Source: Nageia nagi
Taxonomy: Eukaryota > Pinophyta
DNA length: 64,000 nt
Assembly (NCBI GenBank): GCA_050084985.1
Contig: JBITNC010000001.1
Span: 178,126,001 to 178,190,000 of the forward strand
Direction: 5' to 3'
Made by a program: the position numbers and the translations under genes. Of this stretch, positions 47,421 through 59,224 are shown one piece after another. Positions within the stretch are counted from its first letter, which is position 1; each line of letters opens with the position of its first letter. The notes under the pieces were generated by a model. It was not told the DNA's origin and ran no database searches. It was given only the letters and a program-made list of their open reading frames with translations.

Positions 47421-47790
47421 TACTCAGTGACTCAAACTATTTCAAATGATTGGATTGTTGATTTAGGATGCACTAATCACATGTGTTATGAAAAGGATAA
47501 GTTTGAAAACTTTCATAAGTACAAGAAGGATGCAGTTGCGATAGGTGATAATTCAGTCCTTGATGTTCAAAGAATAGGGAGTGTGAAGATTCATGGAAAG
47601 GTTCTTGATAATGTCTTTTATGTGCTTAAACTAAGGATGAATCTTATCTCCATAATTTAGATTACAAGGAAAGGATACTAATTTGAGTTTAACTCACACT
47701 CCTGGTGTGTTAAGAAAGGACTTGCCACCTTGATGAAAGGATCAGTAAAGGATGACCTTTATATTGTAGATCAAGTTCTTTCAAAGATGT
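47421..47790 (+). pseudogene. pro: protease region of copia B
   Basis: DWIVDLGCTNHMCYEKDKF (about 47449) is the copia protease start. The active-site triad is Asp-Leu-Gly where Asp-Ser-Gly is required, a single C-to-T change. The rest of the domain (IGDNSVLDVQRIGSVKIHG, VFYVLKLRMNLISI) is well conserved in the same frame as gag. Stops at 47658 and 47679 follow, and the readable frame changes before the integrase zinc motif at 47800. Confidence 0.82.
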
Positions 47791-47799
47791 GTCTTGCTG

Positions 47800-48779
47800 C
47801 ATCAACGATTAGGGCACCTTAACCACAAGAGTATTCAAGATATGAAAAATCAAAAACTTGTGGAAGGTTTACCTAATATTTCACCCATAATTAGCCTCTG
47901 TGAAAGATGCATTCTAGGAAAGATGAATAGGTAAAAGTTTGAAAAAGATAAGACAACTCAGGCTACTCGTCCTCTTCAGCTTATGCATTCAGATTTGATG
48001 GGTCTGTTTTAGACTAAGTCTCTAGGGGGAGCTTCTTATGTTCTAACCTTCATTGATGACTTCAGCAGGATGACATTTGGTTATCTACTTGAGCACAAGG
48101 ATCAAACTTTTGACAGGTTTAAAGACTTTAAGGCTCTTGTTGAAAATCAAACTGATTTTAAGATCAAGATGTTGAGATCTGATAATGGGGGTGAGTATAA
48201 TAGTAATGAGTTTAATGACTATTGTGTTAAACATGGGATCAAGTGACAATTCACAATCCCTTACACCCCTCAACAAAATGGAGTTGCTGAAAGGAAGAAT
48301 CAAACCATTATGGAAATGGCAAGGTGCATGTTGGGTAACCTTCCTAGTTTCTTATGGGGTGAAGCTATTCACATTGCTATTCAAACCTTAAATAGGTGTC
48401 CTAATAAAAAAGTTGAAGGTAAAATTCCATATGAAGCATGGAAAGAAAAGAAACCTAACATCTCACACTTTAGGGTCTTCAGTTGTGATGCATTTGCCTT
48501 CATTACCTCAGAGAAAAGAAAGAAGTTGGATAAAAGATCTGAAAAATGCATCTTTGTGGGGTATGATAATTAACATAGAGGTTACAAGCTCTACTCCTCA
48601 TCCCATAAAATAGTATTTATTTTTAGGGATGTCAAGTTCAATGAACTTCCTGAGGATACGACTTCTCATGTTGAGGTGTCTGATTCAGATGATTCTTTGC
48701 CTGCACCTAACTGGTTGGATGGTAATGTAGGGAAGTCACACAATAGCAAAATTCTCTAGCTCAAAGAATTACAAGGAGT
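47800..48779 (+). pseudogene. int: integrase of copia B
   Basis: In a different frame from gag, the zinc-binding part HQRLGHLNHKSIQDM (47800) and CERCILGK leads to the catalytic core: Asp in LMHSDLMG (about 47989), Asp in LRSDNGGEY (about 48177) and Glu in NGVAERKNQ (about 48280), all present. Stops at 47932, 48010, 48244 and 48571 interrupt it; the TGA at 48244 fits a CpG-type C-to-T change. RVFSCDAFAFIT and KCIFVGYDN mark the conserved end. The linker to RT runs to about 48779, where the frame shifts back. Confidence 0.87.
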
Positions 48780-50285
48780 ATGACCTTGAATAAATCTTTA
48801 TTTGCCAAAATTGATAATACAAATGAGCCATCAACCTTCAAAGAAGCTTCCAAGCAAGAGTGTTGGATGGAAGCTATGAAAGTTGAGTATGAGGCAATTA
48901 TGAAAAATGAAACTTGGGATTTGGTTCCTTATCCCAATGAGAAAAATGTGATTGGAAATAAATGGATATACAAGGTCAAGTATAATTCTGATGGAGAAAT
49001 TGAAAAATATAAAGCAAGGTTAGTGGCCAAAGGATTCGTTCAGAAATATGGTATTGATTATGAGGAAACCTTTGCTCCTGTGGCCAAGATGCCTACTGTT
49101 AGGATAATCCTTGCTCTTTCTGTAGCTCAAGGATGGAAAGTTTTTCAACTTGATGTCAAGAGTGCATTTCTCAATGGTGACTTAGATGTAGAAATCTACA
49201 TGAATCAACTAGAAGGACTTATTCCAAAAGGTAAAGAGTCTTTTGTGTGTAAGCTAAAGAAGTCTTTGTATGGACTTAAGCAAGCACCTAGAGCATGGTA
49301 CAAGAAAATTTTAGGATTCTTTGTAGATATTGGCTTTTCCAAGTGCTTCTCTGACTTAGATCTTTATGTACTCAATCAAGGAAAAGATATGGTCTTAATT
49401 CTCCTTTATGTGGATGATCTTCTCATAACTGGAAACAATATTGAAATCATCCAAGAGTGCATATCCAAACTAAAGGCAACATTTGAAATGACTGATCTAG
49501 GTCTATTGCATTACTATCTTGGGATGCAAGTATACCAACACAAAGATTGTACTTATCTTAGTCAATCTAAGTATATATCAGACATCTTGCAAAATTTTAG
49601 AATGGAGAAGTGTAGATATGCTGTAATACCTATTTCTCCTAGAATCATTGTATCTCTGAGCTTAGATTCTCAGTTGGCTAATGCTACAGCTTATAGGCAA
49701 TTGATTGGTAGTCTTCTATATCTGACTATCTCTCGACCTGATATTGCCTTTACTATGAATTTGATGGCATGATTCATGCAAAAACCATATGTTGAGCACC
49801 TCAAAGCTGTTAAGCAAATCTTGAGGTATGTGGCAGGGACAAAGGATCTTGCTCTTAAGTATTCCAAAGTGCCCTCAATTGTTCTCTCCAGGTTCTCATA
49901 TTCTGATTATGGGGGAGATAGAGATGATAGAAAATCAACCTCTACATATGTGTTCAACATTGGTTCAGGTGCTATCTCTTGGGCTTCCAAGAAGCAACCT
50001 ACTGTGACTCTTTCTACCATTGAAGCTGAATATAGAGCCATGTCTGTTGCTACCCAGGAAGCTATTTGGTTGAGGCATATTTTGAACAAAATTAGGTATG
50101 AGCAAAATGGCCCATATCGTATATATTCAGATAATCAATTGGCTATCCATCAGAGAACCAAACATGTGGAAATCCAAGCCCATTTTATCAAGGAGAAGGT
50201 TCTAGATGACATCATACACTTGAAGTATTGTCCATCTACTATAAACTCTGCTAATTTATTCACCAAGCCCCTTCCTGAAGCTTAG
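48780..50285 (+). pseudogene. pol: reverse transcriptase and RNase H of copia B
   Basis: RT is intact over 330 codons: NKWIYKVKYNSDGEIEKYKA, the AFLNGDLDVEIYMNQ segment, SLYGLKQAPRAWY and the catalytic LLYVDDLLITG at about 49407-49440. One TGA at 49770 (from a CGA-like codon) separates it from the RNase H, which continues in frame at 49776. The RNase H shows DRDDRKSTSTYVF, SKKQPTVTLSTIEAEYRA and TKHVEIQAHFIKE. Compared with the family it lacks about nine codons between SDNQLAI and HQRTKH, an in-frame deletion. It ends LFTKPLPEA followed by TAG at 50283-50285. Confidence 0.92.
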
Positions 50286-50880
50286 TTCAGCAAGCTTAGG
50301 GATTCTCTTGGGTTGGTGAAGTTGCCCTCAAGGGAGAGTGAAGTTTAAACTTTTGGTAGTGATGACAACTTCACTTCTAAGAGGCCCTTTTATTGTTATA
50401 TAGTGTTGATTATGATATACCTCCATGGTCATTTTGCTCTGTGTGAGGAACTTCTTGTACATTTTATACCTCCATGGTAAGTTTGCTCTGCGTGAGAAAC
50501 TTGTTGTATAATTTTTTGAGCATATAATTGATATACCTCTGTGGTAAGTTCACTCTGTGTGAAGAAATTCTTGTGCATTTTATACCTCCATGGTAAGTTT
50601 GCTCTATGTGAGAAACTTGTTGTATAATTTTTTATGCTCTATTAATAATCAACACATGTCTATATACAACAGGTGACTATGAGTGATGGCTTGGCATCTC
50701 TGTGATGACTTATAGTGCACCATTGATAAGTTATTTATAATATGGCATTATTAGATTCTCTTATTAATAAAATGAATATATGATTCATCTAACTAATTTT
50801 GTTCATGAGTTGCTTGTAGCATGCAGGATCTTCTTCAGAAATGCAGGTTACTCACCTTATGTAAGCAAGCTCATGGAGAT
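50286..50880 (+). other. 3' non-coding region of copia B
   Basis: Homologous to 8240-10000 of copia A but much shorter. It contains the AAGGGAGAGTGAAG tract, the dimeric repeat array at 50417-50640 and a single 70-base unit at about 50676. The purine tract and the first 35 or so bases of the 3' LTR are missing. Confidence 0.8.
50417..50640 (+). repeat. dimeric tandem array in copia B 3' region
   Basis: Units start at 50417, 50466, 50532 and 50582, each ATACCTCCATGGTAAGTTTGC or a variant followed by GTGAGNAAC. Lengths alternate about 49 and 66, so the period is 115 bases. Confidence 0.88.
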
Positions 50881-51277
50881 TAAACTCCTTGTAAATTCAA
50901 TTAATCACTTAAAGGATATTTAGATACCTTAAGGGATTAATTGAATTATTTATTATGTAAACCTAACCTTACCCTTAGGTTAAAAGGAGGTTAGGGAGGT
51001 GCTCTCATGCTATAAATAGAGGGCCTCTCCTCTTGTAATTACACCAAGATTTTGAGTAAGATTACTCTACTAGTTTGTGTAGGAGAGAAAGGAATTATAG
51101 TAAAAAGGTGCATAGTTTGAGAATTGACATCTAGTTGTGGATGTACTCCTAAGGAGGGAGGAACCACATTATATTTGTGTTATCTTGTGTGAATGGTGTT
51201 ATTAGCTTATAGATATTGAATGATTGAGTTTTCTATAGTCTTGGACCTTGAGGATTAGTGTAGATCTAATTCCTTCA
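50881..51277 (+). repeat. 3' LTR of copia B (5' end deleted)
   Basis: Matches 42901-43296 of the 5' LTR, starting at TAAACTCCTTG and ending TTCCTTCA. The first 35 or so bases, including the TGTTAG start, are absent. Followed by AGGTC. Confidence 0.92.
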
Positions 51278-51282
51278 AGGTC

Positions 51283-51463
51283 TAGGGTTGTCTGATGCAA
51301 GACAATATTATGCGAGGGATAAATTGATTGTGCAATGAATCTATGTGGGCTAAATATTATTTATACAATTAAAGTGACCCTTTTATAGTTAAATTAAAGT
51401 GTATGTAGATGAATTAAAATATTAAATAATGCCTTATGCAAGTGGTTTAGGCTTTATACAATG
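51283..51463. other. unassigned sequence between copia B and gypsy C
   Basis: 181 bases with no recognised feature. It is the continuation of the flank left of copia B and resumes at 63729 after gypsy C. Confidence 0.5.
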
Positions 51464-51468
51464 GGACC

Positions 51469-52590
51469 TATTGATTAGGATTGTGTAATATATGCACCAT
51501 GAACAATCTCAACCAAAGTAAATCAAGAACAGACTATGGTGACAGTATGATCTCTAGAGAAGGTCAGTTCCTTATCTATTGGGTATAAGAGAAGTAATAG
51601 GAAAGAAAATAAAAGGATTAGAGTGTGAGAAATTTAAGCAAAGGGCTTAGGGTAATAAGAGAGAAAGTAAAGGTGAATCACTAGTTCAGCATAGGCTTTC
51701 ATAGTGTGTGAAACCTTGGCCTGAATCTAGTGTAGCAGCTACAGTACAAGCTCTCACTCTCTAGTAGTTTCCCAGCTTTACTCTACCATGTATGTAGACA
51801 TAGTTATACTAATAGCTCATAACTATCATCCAAGAAACATGCCAAGTTGCCACCATGTAACCAAATTAAGAATAACAATTACAAGTGCTAGACAAGAAAG
51901 GTCAAGATGGTATCATATTACTGATAAAAACTGTCGATCTTAGAGAACAAATGTAAAGAGCAAAACTAGGGCTCACGACCCTTTTTCCACTTTATTTTCA
52001 TATACTTATACTGAAAAAATAATAGTTACAAGAAGATGAAAATAGAATAGTTACAAAAAAGGCCTCAAGATTCTAGCCACTTTTAACTATCATCATCTAT
52101 ATATGCTACTTGTCTGAATGTTACAAAATTGAGAAGGTCATGGAAGGTAACATCTTCTCAGAACTAAGATTATACCTTTTGTAGGTATATTTTCCTTCGT
52201 AATGTCATCATTTTATTTTAGAATGCTTTACTTTTGGAACACTTAATTTACAGACTCTGACTCTTCACTTATCTCTTGCTGACCTCACCTCCTTCGAAAC
52301 CTCATCTTTTCCAAATCTGTGACTATCCTTTCTTCTGTGATGTCATTATTTCACCTTGGCATGCTTTATTCATTGACTTTAGCTTTTCAATTACCCCTTT
52401 CTGACCTCACCATATTTGGAACCTAGTCTTTACCAAAACTGTGACTATTCTTTCTTCCATGACATCATCATTTCGCTCTGACATGCTTTATTTGCTTTAG
52501 AAAAACTCTCAGGGATCTTAAAATGAACTCATGATTGAAAGTAAAGTACATCAAGGCTTTAATAAAGAATTTATTATGTATAGATATACA
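51469..52590 (-). repeat. 3' LTR of gypsy C
   Basis: On the minus strand starts TGTATATCTATAC and ends CCTAATCAATA. The truncated relative at 22139 shows CAACA at the same end, so the final TA is a mutated CA. Confidence 0.92.
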
Positions 52591-55500
52591 TCATGCTTCT
52601 GGGGGAAAATTTTACCTTTATTAAAGAGGAATTTTGAACTCAATCTGAAAAATAATACCGAAATGAAATTCGTTATCTCAACTCTAAACCCTAAAAATTG
52701 CACTACCTTACCCCAACTTGCATGTCTTTTGGAGAAGTCTTTTATTCTTGATTGGGCTAGAGCTATGCTATTCAAAACCTCATAGGAGATTTGCCCATAT
52801 TTGTGCAATAGTCACTGCAGGACCACTCCTTTATTGGCACATTGGTCAAAAAATTCAAACAAATTTGACTCATCAAAAGAAGTCAGTAATAAATCTATAT
52901 CCTCCACCTTTTGACTATCTTCCTGAATGTGTTTCAAAAATTTAGCCTCAGAGATGGGTGAACTATCCTCCTTCCATAATCCCAGAAATCTAGCCTCAGA
53001 TAATTTTGCTATTTTAGCTTTCTAGGTTTCTACCCCCTGCAACTGCTTGATTAAATTATTTTTTATTTCTTGGCACACCCATTTCTCGTAGACTAGGTAG
53101 TCAATCATTGAGATTAACTTAACTCTATTTCCCACATTTAGGGCTTGAAGCTCCTCATTAGAAATCTCAACCAGCTTACCCTCTTTGCTAACTTCTCCAT
53201 GGGCTCAATAGTACTTTCATAGAGGCTGACATTTGCCTCTAATTTCTTCAACTCTAAAAAACATAGATCAATGTGATCTCTAAGTTGAATCAGTTGTTTA
53301 ATCCCTAGGGATAATTGCTCCCAAAATTTTTCTTTTATTTTGATCAAAAAATTCCTATCAACCTTATTAACATTCAAATTCAACGGCATCTATGCAATGT
53401 TTTCATTTAAATTGCCAATTATTATCTCTCTTACTGCTACTTCAACTGCTTTAGTTGCAATTTCTGCATCCTTCTATGCTATGACAACATCTTTCTTTGC
53501 TAGGCTATCTGCAGTTGAAGTAATAGCTAAGCTTACTCTGAGAGCAGCTATGTTATTATCTATAGCTTTTAATTTTAGCCATTGAGAATCTAATTGTTGC
53601 TTCATTGCTTCATTTACCTTCTAAAGCTTATTATATTTGACCTCTAATTTGGTCAGTTCAGAAATATTTAAGTCCATAGCTATTTGCAACAACTCATTCT
53701 TATCACTCTAGGATATGCTCTTGGTATCTATCCTTACCTGGGTGTTCATTGCAGATAAATTGCTTTGCCCCTCTTGAGGATCTTGGGTAATAGCAACCTC
53801 CAAAACTCTACTTTTTGCATCTACAGAAATCTGGAGCCTCACCGGATTATCAAGTGCCAAGATTTTCTACATTTGCTTCTACATCCAAGCTTCCTAATTC
53901 TACTTCAATTGCTTGTACTGCTCCATGATCCCACTCACTGACACCTGCTGACCAGATATTGTGATGAATGGGGAGGCTGCACTCAGCTCTGGTGTGAAAG
54001 AGGGTACCACCTACTGAATTGGTGTAATAGGGTTGGCTTAACTAGGGCCAGAGACACTGCTATTGATGGGTGTGGGTATAGATGGCTTTGGAGTGGATGA
54101 TGGAGGTGATGATGGTACAAAAATAACACCGATGGGGGGAGTGATGAGAGGAACCGATGAAAAGGAAGTGGGTTTGGACCATGTGAATGGTGATGGAAAA
54201 TTAAGAAGTGGTGGAAGGGTTGGTGATGGTGGGGATGAAGCAATGGTGATGGAAGGTGAATAAGATGAAATGGGGGTGATTGTCGGAGGTGGAATAATTG
54301 CCAAGAGACCAGAAGAAACAACAGAGATGGGAGGAGGAATAAGAGAAGAAAGTGTACCTATGGGAGTGGATCTCCTCTTTCTTTTCTTTGGTGACTAAGG
54401 AGCTTTTGTAGCCTTTCTCTTTACTGTATAGACTTTCCCCTACTTTTTTTCCACTTCTTGGGAAGTCTTCGGAGTGGTCTCTCTAGCTTCTTCACTAACT
54501 TGCTCTCCAAGGACTGGGGCTTGAGCTACCTTTGACTATTGTTGCTACTCCTCTCCACCAAAACTTGCTAAAGAATCATCTGATGAGACATACATAGGAT
54601 GCTCAATCTACCAGATCTCCTTAAATTTGTCATCCAGATCAAACTCCAGAGGGGAAAGCTTATTTTCGAACTCAACTCTGTATCATACAAATGCTGCAAT
54701 TTTCTCTTCACTCCACTTCTGATGCCTTAGGGTAGTTAGGGATGCTTTTGAGATGGAGTCTGTATTAGGGTCAAAATTAGCTTTCTTTTCATAAAAGCTC
54801 ATCCATGGAGGTAATAAATCTTTTAAAAGCAAGTTTTAGGGCATCACCCGATCTTCACTTGTTGGATTTCTCCATTGCTCGAGCTCCGACCTTATATCTA
54901 CCTTGAAGCTCGAAGGATTAGGATGGCTTCTCAACTTCTTACTGAAAATATCCTTTGGTTCATACAACAAAAATTGGTTCATTTTTTTAAGTCTCAGCCC
55001 TAGAAGCTTTTGTTTTAGACCCTCACTTTCACCCCTACTCTGCAACACCAAATCATGGACTCTAAGTGGGAGGCTATAAGTGACCCTCTTCTTTGCCGTT
55101 GTCTCATACTTGGCATCTATGTAGTCCATCTACCTGGTGAACTCCATGCTAAAAACCCAATCTATGACATGAATAGGTAGCAAAAATGGAGCCCCCAAAA
55201 AATCATACAACCTTATGAAAGTCCCCTCCTCAGCAAAAAACCAATCTCCTATCTCGCCATGTGGCATCCTAAGGTATAGTTGGGAGGCTACTGATAATCT
55301 TGGGATTGCCAAAGCCATTAACATTGTTGGAAATAAAAAATGCTCTACAAAATTGTAATAATCAGCTTCCATTCTAACCTCTTCAATCCATTTATCTATA
55401 GATTTGAGGGACCCATCCTCACTTTGCTTATTTAGGGTCATTTGAGAAAAATAATCAGAATTCTGATGAATGAATAACCAAATTAAATATGAGATGAAAG

Positions 55501-56172
55501 CAAAATGGGAACCTTCCTCTATTCTTTGTAACTTCTCAGAGATCCCATTTGAAATAGCAACTGACCAGTTATAAATATTAGGGGATCTAGGGTGGGATAT
55601 CAGATATGCTATGGTCAGCTTACTCAGGGAAATATATCTATTAGATTGCTCTCTTGTAGCAATTGACAACATGGACAGTAACAACTGAGCATGTGTGTTA
55701 AAACTCGCTAGCAAGACTTTTGACTAAGGGACCTCTTTGAAACTCATTGCACCCTCTGCATTCTTATTTAGCCAAGCTAGAAGATTTGTTTTCAATTTGG
55801 CACTTGGCCTTGTATCCCAATTTACTACCATGGGAGTGGATTGAGGTGGCAGCGAGTTGAAAGCTTTTTCAATTGAAGGGGGGTCCAGGCTGAGAATAAT
55901 TTTACTAAGAGGATTTTTGATAGTCCTTGAGGTAGCATCAAACCTCCTTTTTACTAAATCTACCAACTTAGGGGCTGGAAGGCATCTATGGGAATGAAAT
56001 ACATTAACCCCGACCCCATGGGAGCATGTGCAATATGGTTAAAGCTAAAATTTGGGCACTTACCTTCAGCTATGCCCTTAGGATTTTTGTTTTGAGCTGT
56101 TACTTTAGTGTCTTGTAGCAACTCCATTGAATCAATAACTCCTTTAGCAACTTTGGTTTGAGGGGGGGCCAT
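52551..56172 (-). pseudogene. accessory ORF of gypsy C, about 1,200 codons, unknown function
   Basis: ATG at 56172 starts MAPPQTKVAKGVIDSMELLQ, 414 bases after the integrase stop. A one-base indel near 55977 leads into KLVDLVKRRFDATSRTI. A long open helical segment at 55714-55130 contains SLSKLTIAYLISHPRSPNIY and hydrophobic stretches (FLFPTMLMALAIP; FLLPIHVIDWVF). A further block (55129-54836) ends VDIRSELEQWRNPT. Residues near 54390-54020 form a basic patch (KKRKRRS) followed by a Pro/Ser-rich tract. The last third (53960-52600) is coiled-coil-like, rich in Leu, Lys, Glu and Ala. A frame change near 53205 precedes the end, which runs into the 3' LTR (stop at 52553-52551). I recognise no known domain. 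Envelope-like ORFs occupy this place in Athila elements, but no signal peptide or clear membrane anchor is seen. Confidence 0.7.
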
Positions 56173-56585
56173 GCTCAATATTCTAAAATACTCTGCTTAC
56201 TCTGATCACTATCGATAATATTCTATGCTTCTTGCCTTTTGATCGTTAGCTCTATTATGAATTTAAAGTTTGGGTAAATTTGAAATGAACCACCTTTGGC
56301 CCTTTTAAAATTAGCTTCAAGGGTTAATGCATCACCTTTTACTTGCATGAAATAACTCCACTAGTACTTTCATTTATAACAGATCTGATCTTTCATGATT
56401 TTCTTGGAAATCTCAAGATTTGATACTGCTAATTTTCTTGAAAACTCCAATTCTATCGGTGTAAATGTGTTATTCCCATTAATATTTCACTGCTACTAAA
56501 TGACAAACAACAATCACACTTGCTTAAAATAAATTAACACAACACACTATTTACAATATGTACAAAATCATATCCTTTCTTTCGA
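56173..56585 (-). other. spacer between integrase and accessory ORF of gypsy C
   Basis: 413 bases without coding signal; AT-rich. It could hold a splice acceptor for expression of the accessory ORF, but none can be assigned from sequence alone. Confidence 0.45.
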
Positions 56586-57706
56586 TCAATCTCCCACACA
56601 TGCAGGTTTATAATGCTTTAAATGCTACCCATTTATCAAGATCAGTAGCCGCCACCCATTCAATTTTGCTATTTCAAATGAGTTTTTTCCCATGCATCTA
56701 GCTATCATGTAAGGTCCGGACCATAAGGACTCAAACTTTTTATGTTTCCCTACCTTAGCTCTATCCTCATCCCATTTCAATACCATATCTCCCTCTTTAA
56801 AATTTTTTGGAGTGGGTTTTTGGTTATCAAATTATTTCTCAACTATTTCATTTCTATTTTGCAAATTTTGATATGATTGATTCTAGAGTTCTTTCAAGTG
56901 TAATAATTCGTTAATGGGGACTTGTAGTGGTTCAAAATATTCCCCATACTCCTATAAAATTTTCAAAGTTGAAAGCTCAAAATGACTTGGTAATATAACC
57001 CTTTTACCGTACACTAATGTATATGGGCTGGCCTTAATAGCTAGCTTCAGTGTGATCCTATCTGCCCACAATGCCCAATTGAGCTTTTCATGCCAAGTTT
57101 AGGTATTATCTTCCACTATTCTTTTGAGAATCTAGATCAAATTCTTGTTCGTAGACTCAGCCAACCCATTACCCTAAGGGTAATAATTCGAAGACATTTT
57201 CCAATAGATACCAAACCTCATGGCAAAATCAGTAACCTCTGCCCCCACAAATGCTAAGCCATTATCTAAAATGATCATTTGGGGAATACCATACCTAGTG
57301 ATTAATTTCTCAATAAATTTTAGAACAATCTTCTGATTTGCTTCCTTTACAGCCTTTGCTTTTGCCCATCTGGTGAAAAAGTCTGTAGTGGTGAGAATGA
57401 ATTTGTGCCCAAACGATGAATTGGGATTAATAACTCCAATAAAATCCAACCCCATTGTTGAAAAGGTTCTTCAGCCTAAATTGGTTCTAGTGGTAACATT
57501 GCACTTCTCTTCCTTCCCATGAATCTCTGACATTTCTCACAGCTCTGGGATTTTGCAAAGGCTTCTTTAAACATAGTAGGCCAATAATATCTAGCTTGGA
57601 TGATCTTACTCACCATTGTGTATCTTGAATAATGACCTATAGATATTCCAAAATGAAATTCTTTAATCAGCTTTGCTATCTTTGTCCTAGGTATGCATCT
57701 CAACAA
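56586..57706 (-). pseudogene. int: integrase of gypsy C
   Basis: The zinc-binding part reads LIKEFHFGISIGHYS and SCEKCQRFMG (57706-57476). The core follows in another frame with the full catalytic triad: Asp at 57446 (MGLDFIGVI), Asp at 57266 (ILDNGLAF) and Glu at 57158 (GNGLAESTNK). A stop lies between NYYP and GNGL. The C-terminal part contains FKEGDMVLKWDEDRAK and the GPY/F module SLWSGPYMIAR (about 56690), ending HLKHYKP...CVGD with TGA at 56588-56586. Frame change and stops make it non-functional, but the active-site residues are retained. Confidence 0.88.
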
Positions 57707-57784
57707 AACACCATCATGATTCCTTCTATATAGTACTTGATCTATCTCTATGTAATTTTGAGCGTGTATTCTAAATCACCTCCT

Positions 57785-59224
57785 CTAGGACACATTCATG
57801 TTAACAGGGAGCTTCTTAGACTCAAAATATCTACTTAATTGATCCATCCAATCATCTATTGTGTTTTGATATCCTAGCTCTAGGGTTTTTTGTTTGATAA
57901 AACATATCATCCCTTCATCCGATGGCATGGATTTCGCAAGCTGCTCACAAAGCGCTCTTCCTTTTATGAGCTTGGTAGGCCGAATCTCTACATCATACTT
58001 AAGGATTTTTGAAATCCAACTGGGTCTTCCTTCCCTAATTTCTCCCTGCATAATGTAAAATCTAACATCTGGATGAATGGTTAGGATCAAAACCTTACAC
58101 TAAGCTACATAATGCTTCAATTTACCAAGAGCCTTAAGAATCGCCAACACTTATTTCTCAATAAATGTGTACTTTTCCTCACAATTACTCAAGGTATGAC
58201 TAAAAAATGCAATAGGGTATTCTTTATTTCTTCCATACCTTTGTGTTAAGATAGCTGCTACACTGGTATCAGAACCATAAGCATATAGAATGAACTCTTT
58301 GCTAAAGTCTAGGTTTCTTAGTATAGGAGCTTTAGTAATTACCGCCTTGATTTTTTGAAAAGCTTCTTTACCTTCTTTAGTCCACAAAAAAGGAGTATCT
58401 TTTTTTAACATCCGAGTGATGGGTTTGATAATACTTGAGAAATCTTGAATGAATCTCCTGACAAAATTAATCTGACCAAGAAAGGACTGAAGGGACTTCT
58501 TATTGGATAGAAGAACTAAGTCATTTATTGCTTTAATCCTATTCAGATCAATAGCCCAACCTTCTTTTGAAATAACATGAACCAGTAATTTTCCCTCATC
58601 TACTGCAAAAATTGACTTTTTAGGGTTCAAATATATGCCATACCTTTTACATTTGATGAAGGCCTGCTCCAGGTGTTGAACATGTAAATTTTTGTCATGT
58701 GAGAAAATAGTAATATCATCAAGATACATCAATACACTCTTGTTTACTAACTCTCTGAAGGCATGATCCATAGCTCTTTGGAAAGTAGCTCCTGCATTGG
58801 ATAGTCTGAAAGGCATTCTTGGAAAAGCAAATGTGCCCCATTTAGTTGTAAAAGCTATTTTGAATTGATCTTCATTTTGGACCCAAACCTGATTGTACCT
58901 AAAGAAATCATCTATCAAAGAGAACTTTTCAACACCAGCTACAGTATTTAGTATCTATTCCATTGGTGGTAAGGGATAGTGATCTTTTAAAGATACTCTA
59001 TTTAAGCCCCAACAATCCACACACAACCTTATATCACCATTTTTCTTCCAGATAGGCACAAGATTAGCTACCCAAGTGGAATGCTTGATAGGATGAATTA
59101 TCCCAGCCTTATACAATTTTAGAACCTCTTGCTTCATAGCAACTTCAATCTTAGGGTTTATTGGTCTTTGTTTTTGTCTAACTGGTTTAGCATCATTTAT
59201 GAACTCAATTGTATGCTGTATCAC
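57785..59224 (-). pseudogene. pol: reverse transcriptase and first RNase H of gypsy C
   Basis: RT begins near VRQKQRPINPKIEVAMKQEV, with WVANLVPIWKKNGDIRLCVD, RMPFRLSNAGATFQRAMDHAF and catalytic YLDD at 58726-58715. The thumb and connection (VISKEGWAIDLNRIKAI, SFLGQINFVRRFI) are normal. The first RNase H reads FILYAYGSDTSVAAILTQ and FFSHTLSNCEEKYTFIEK; the usual first Asp position is altered. Stops are few (for example after FIEK near 58151 and at 58091). The linker continues to 57785. The C-to-T type of stop predominates. Confidence 0.9.

Larger units (their letters stand above)
42867..51277 (+). mobile_element. Ty1/copia retrotransposon B, complete, with target duplication AGGTC
   Basis: LTRs at 42867-43296 and 50881-51277, an initiator-Met primer site, a 3.2-kb leader, gag, protease, integrase, RT and RNase H in copia order, and a 3' region with repeats. 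AGGTC occurs directly on both sides (42862-42866 and 51278-51282). The LTRs differ at about 17 of 397 aligned bases by my count. The coding part is broken by stops nearly all explicable by C-to-T change and by two frame changes. Confidence 0.94.

Noticed and set aside
54063-54263. Plus-strand open frame rich in Gly and Asp
   Set aside because: Antisense shadow of the Pro/Ser-rich tract of the minus-strand accessory ORF.
52551-56172. Envelope gene making gypsy C a retrovirus-like element
   Set aside because: The position fits, but there is no signal peptide at the N-terminus and no convincing C-terminal membrane anchor; the tail looks coiled-coil. Left as unknown.
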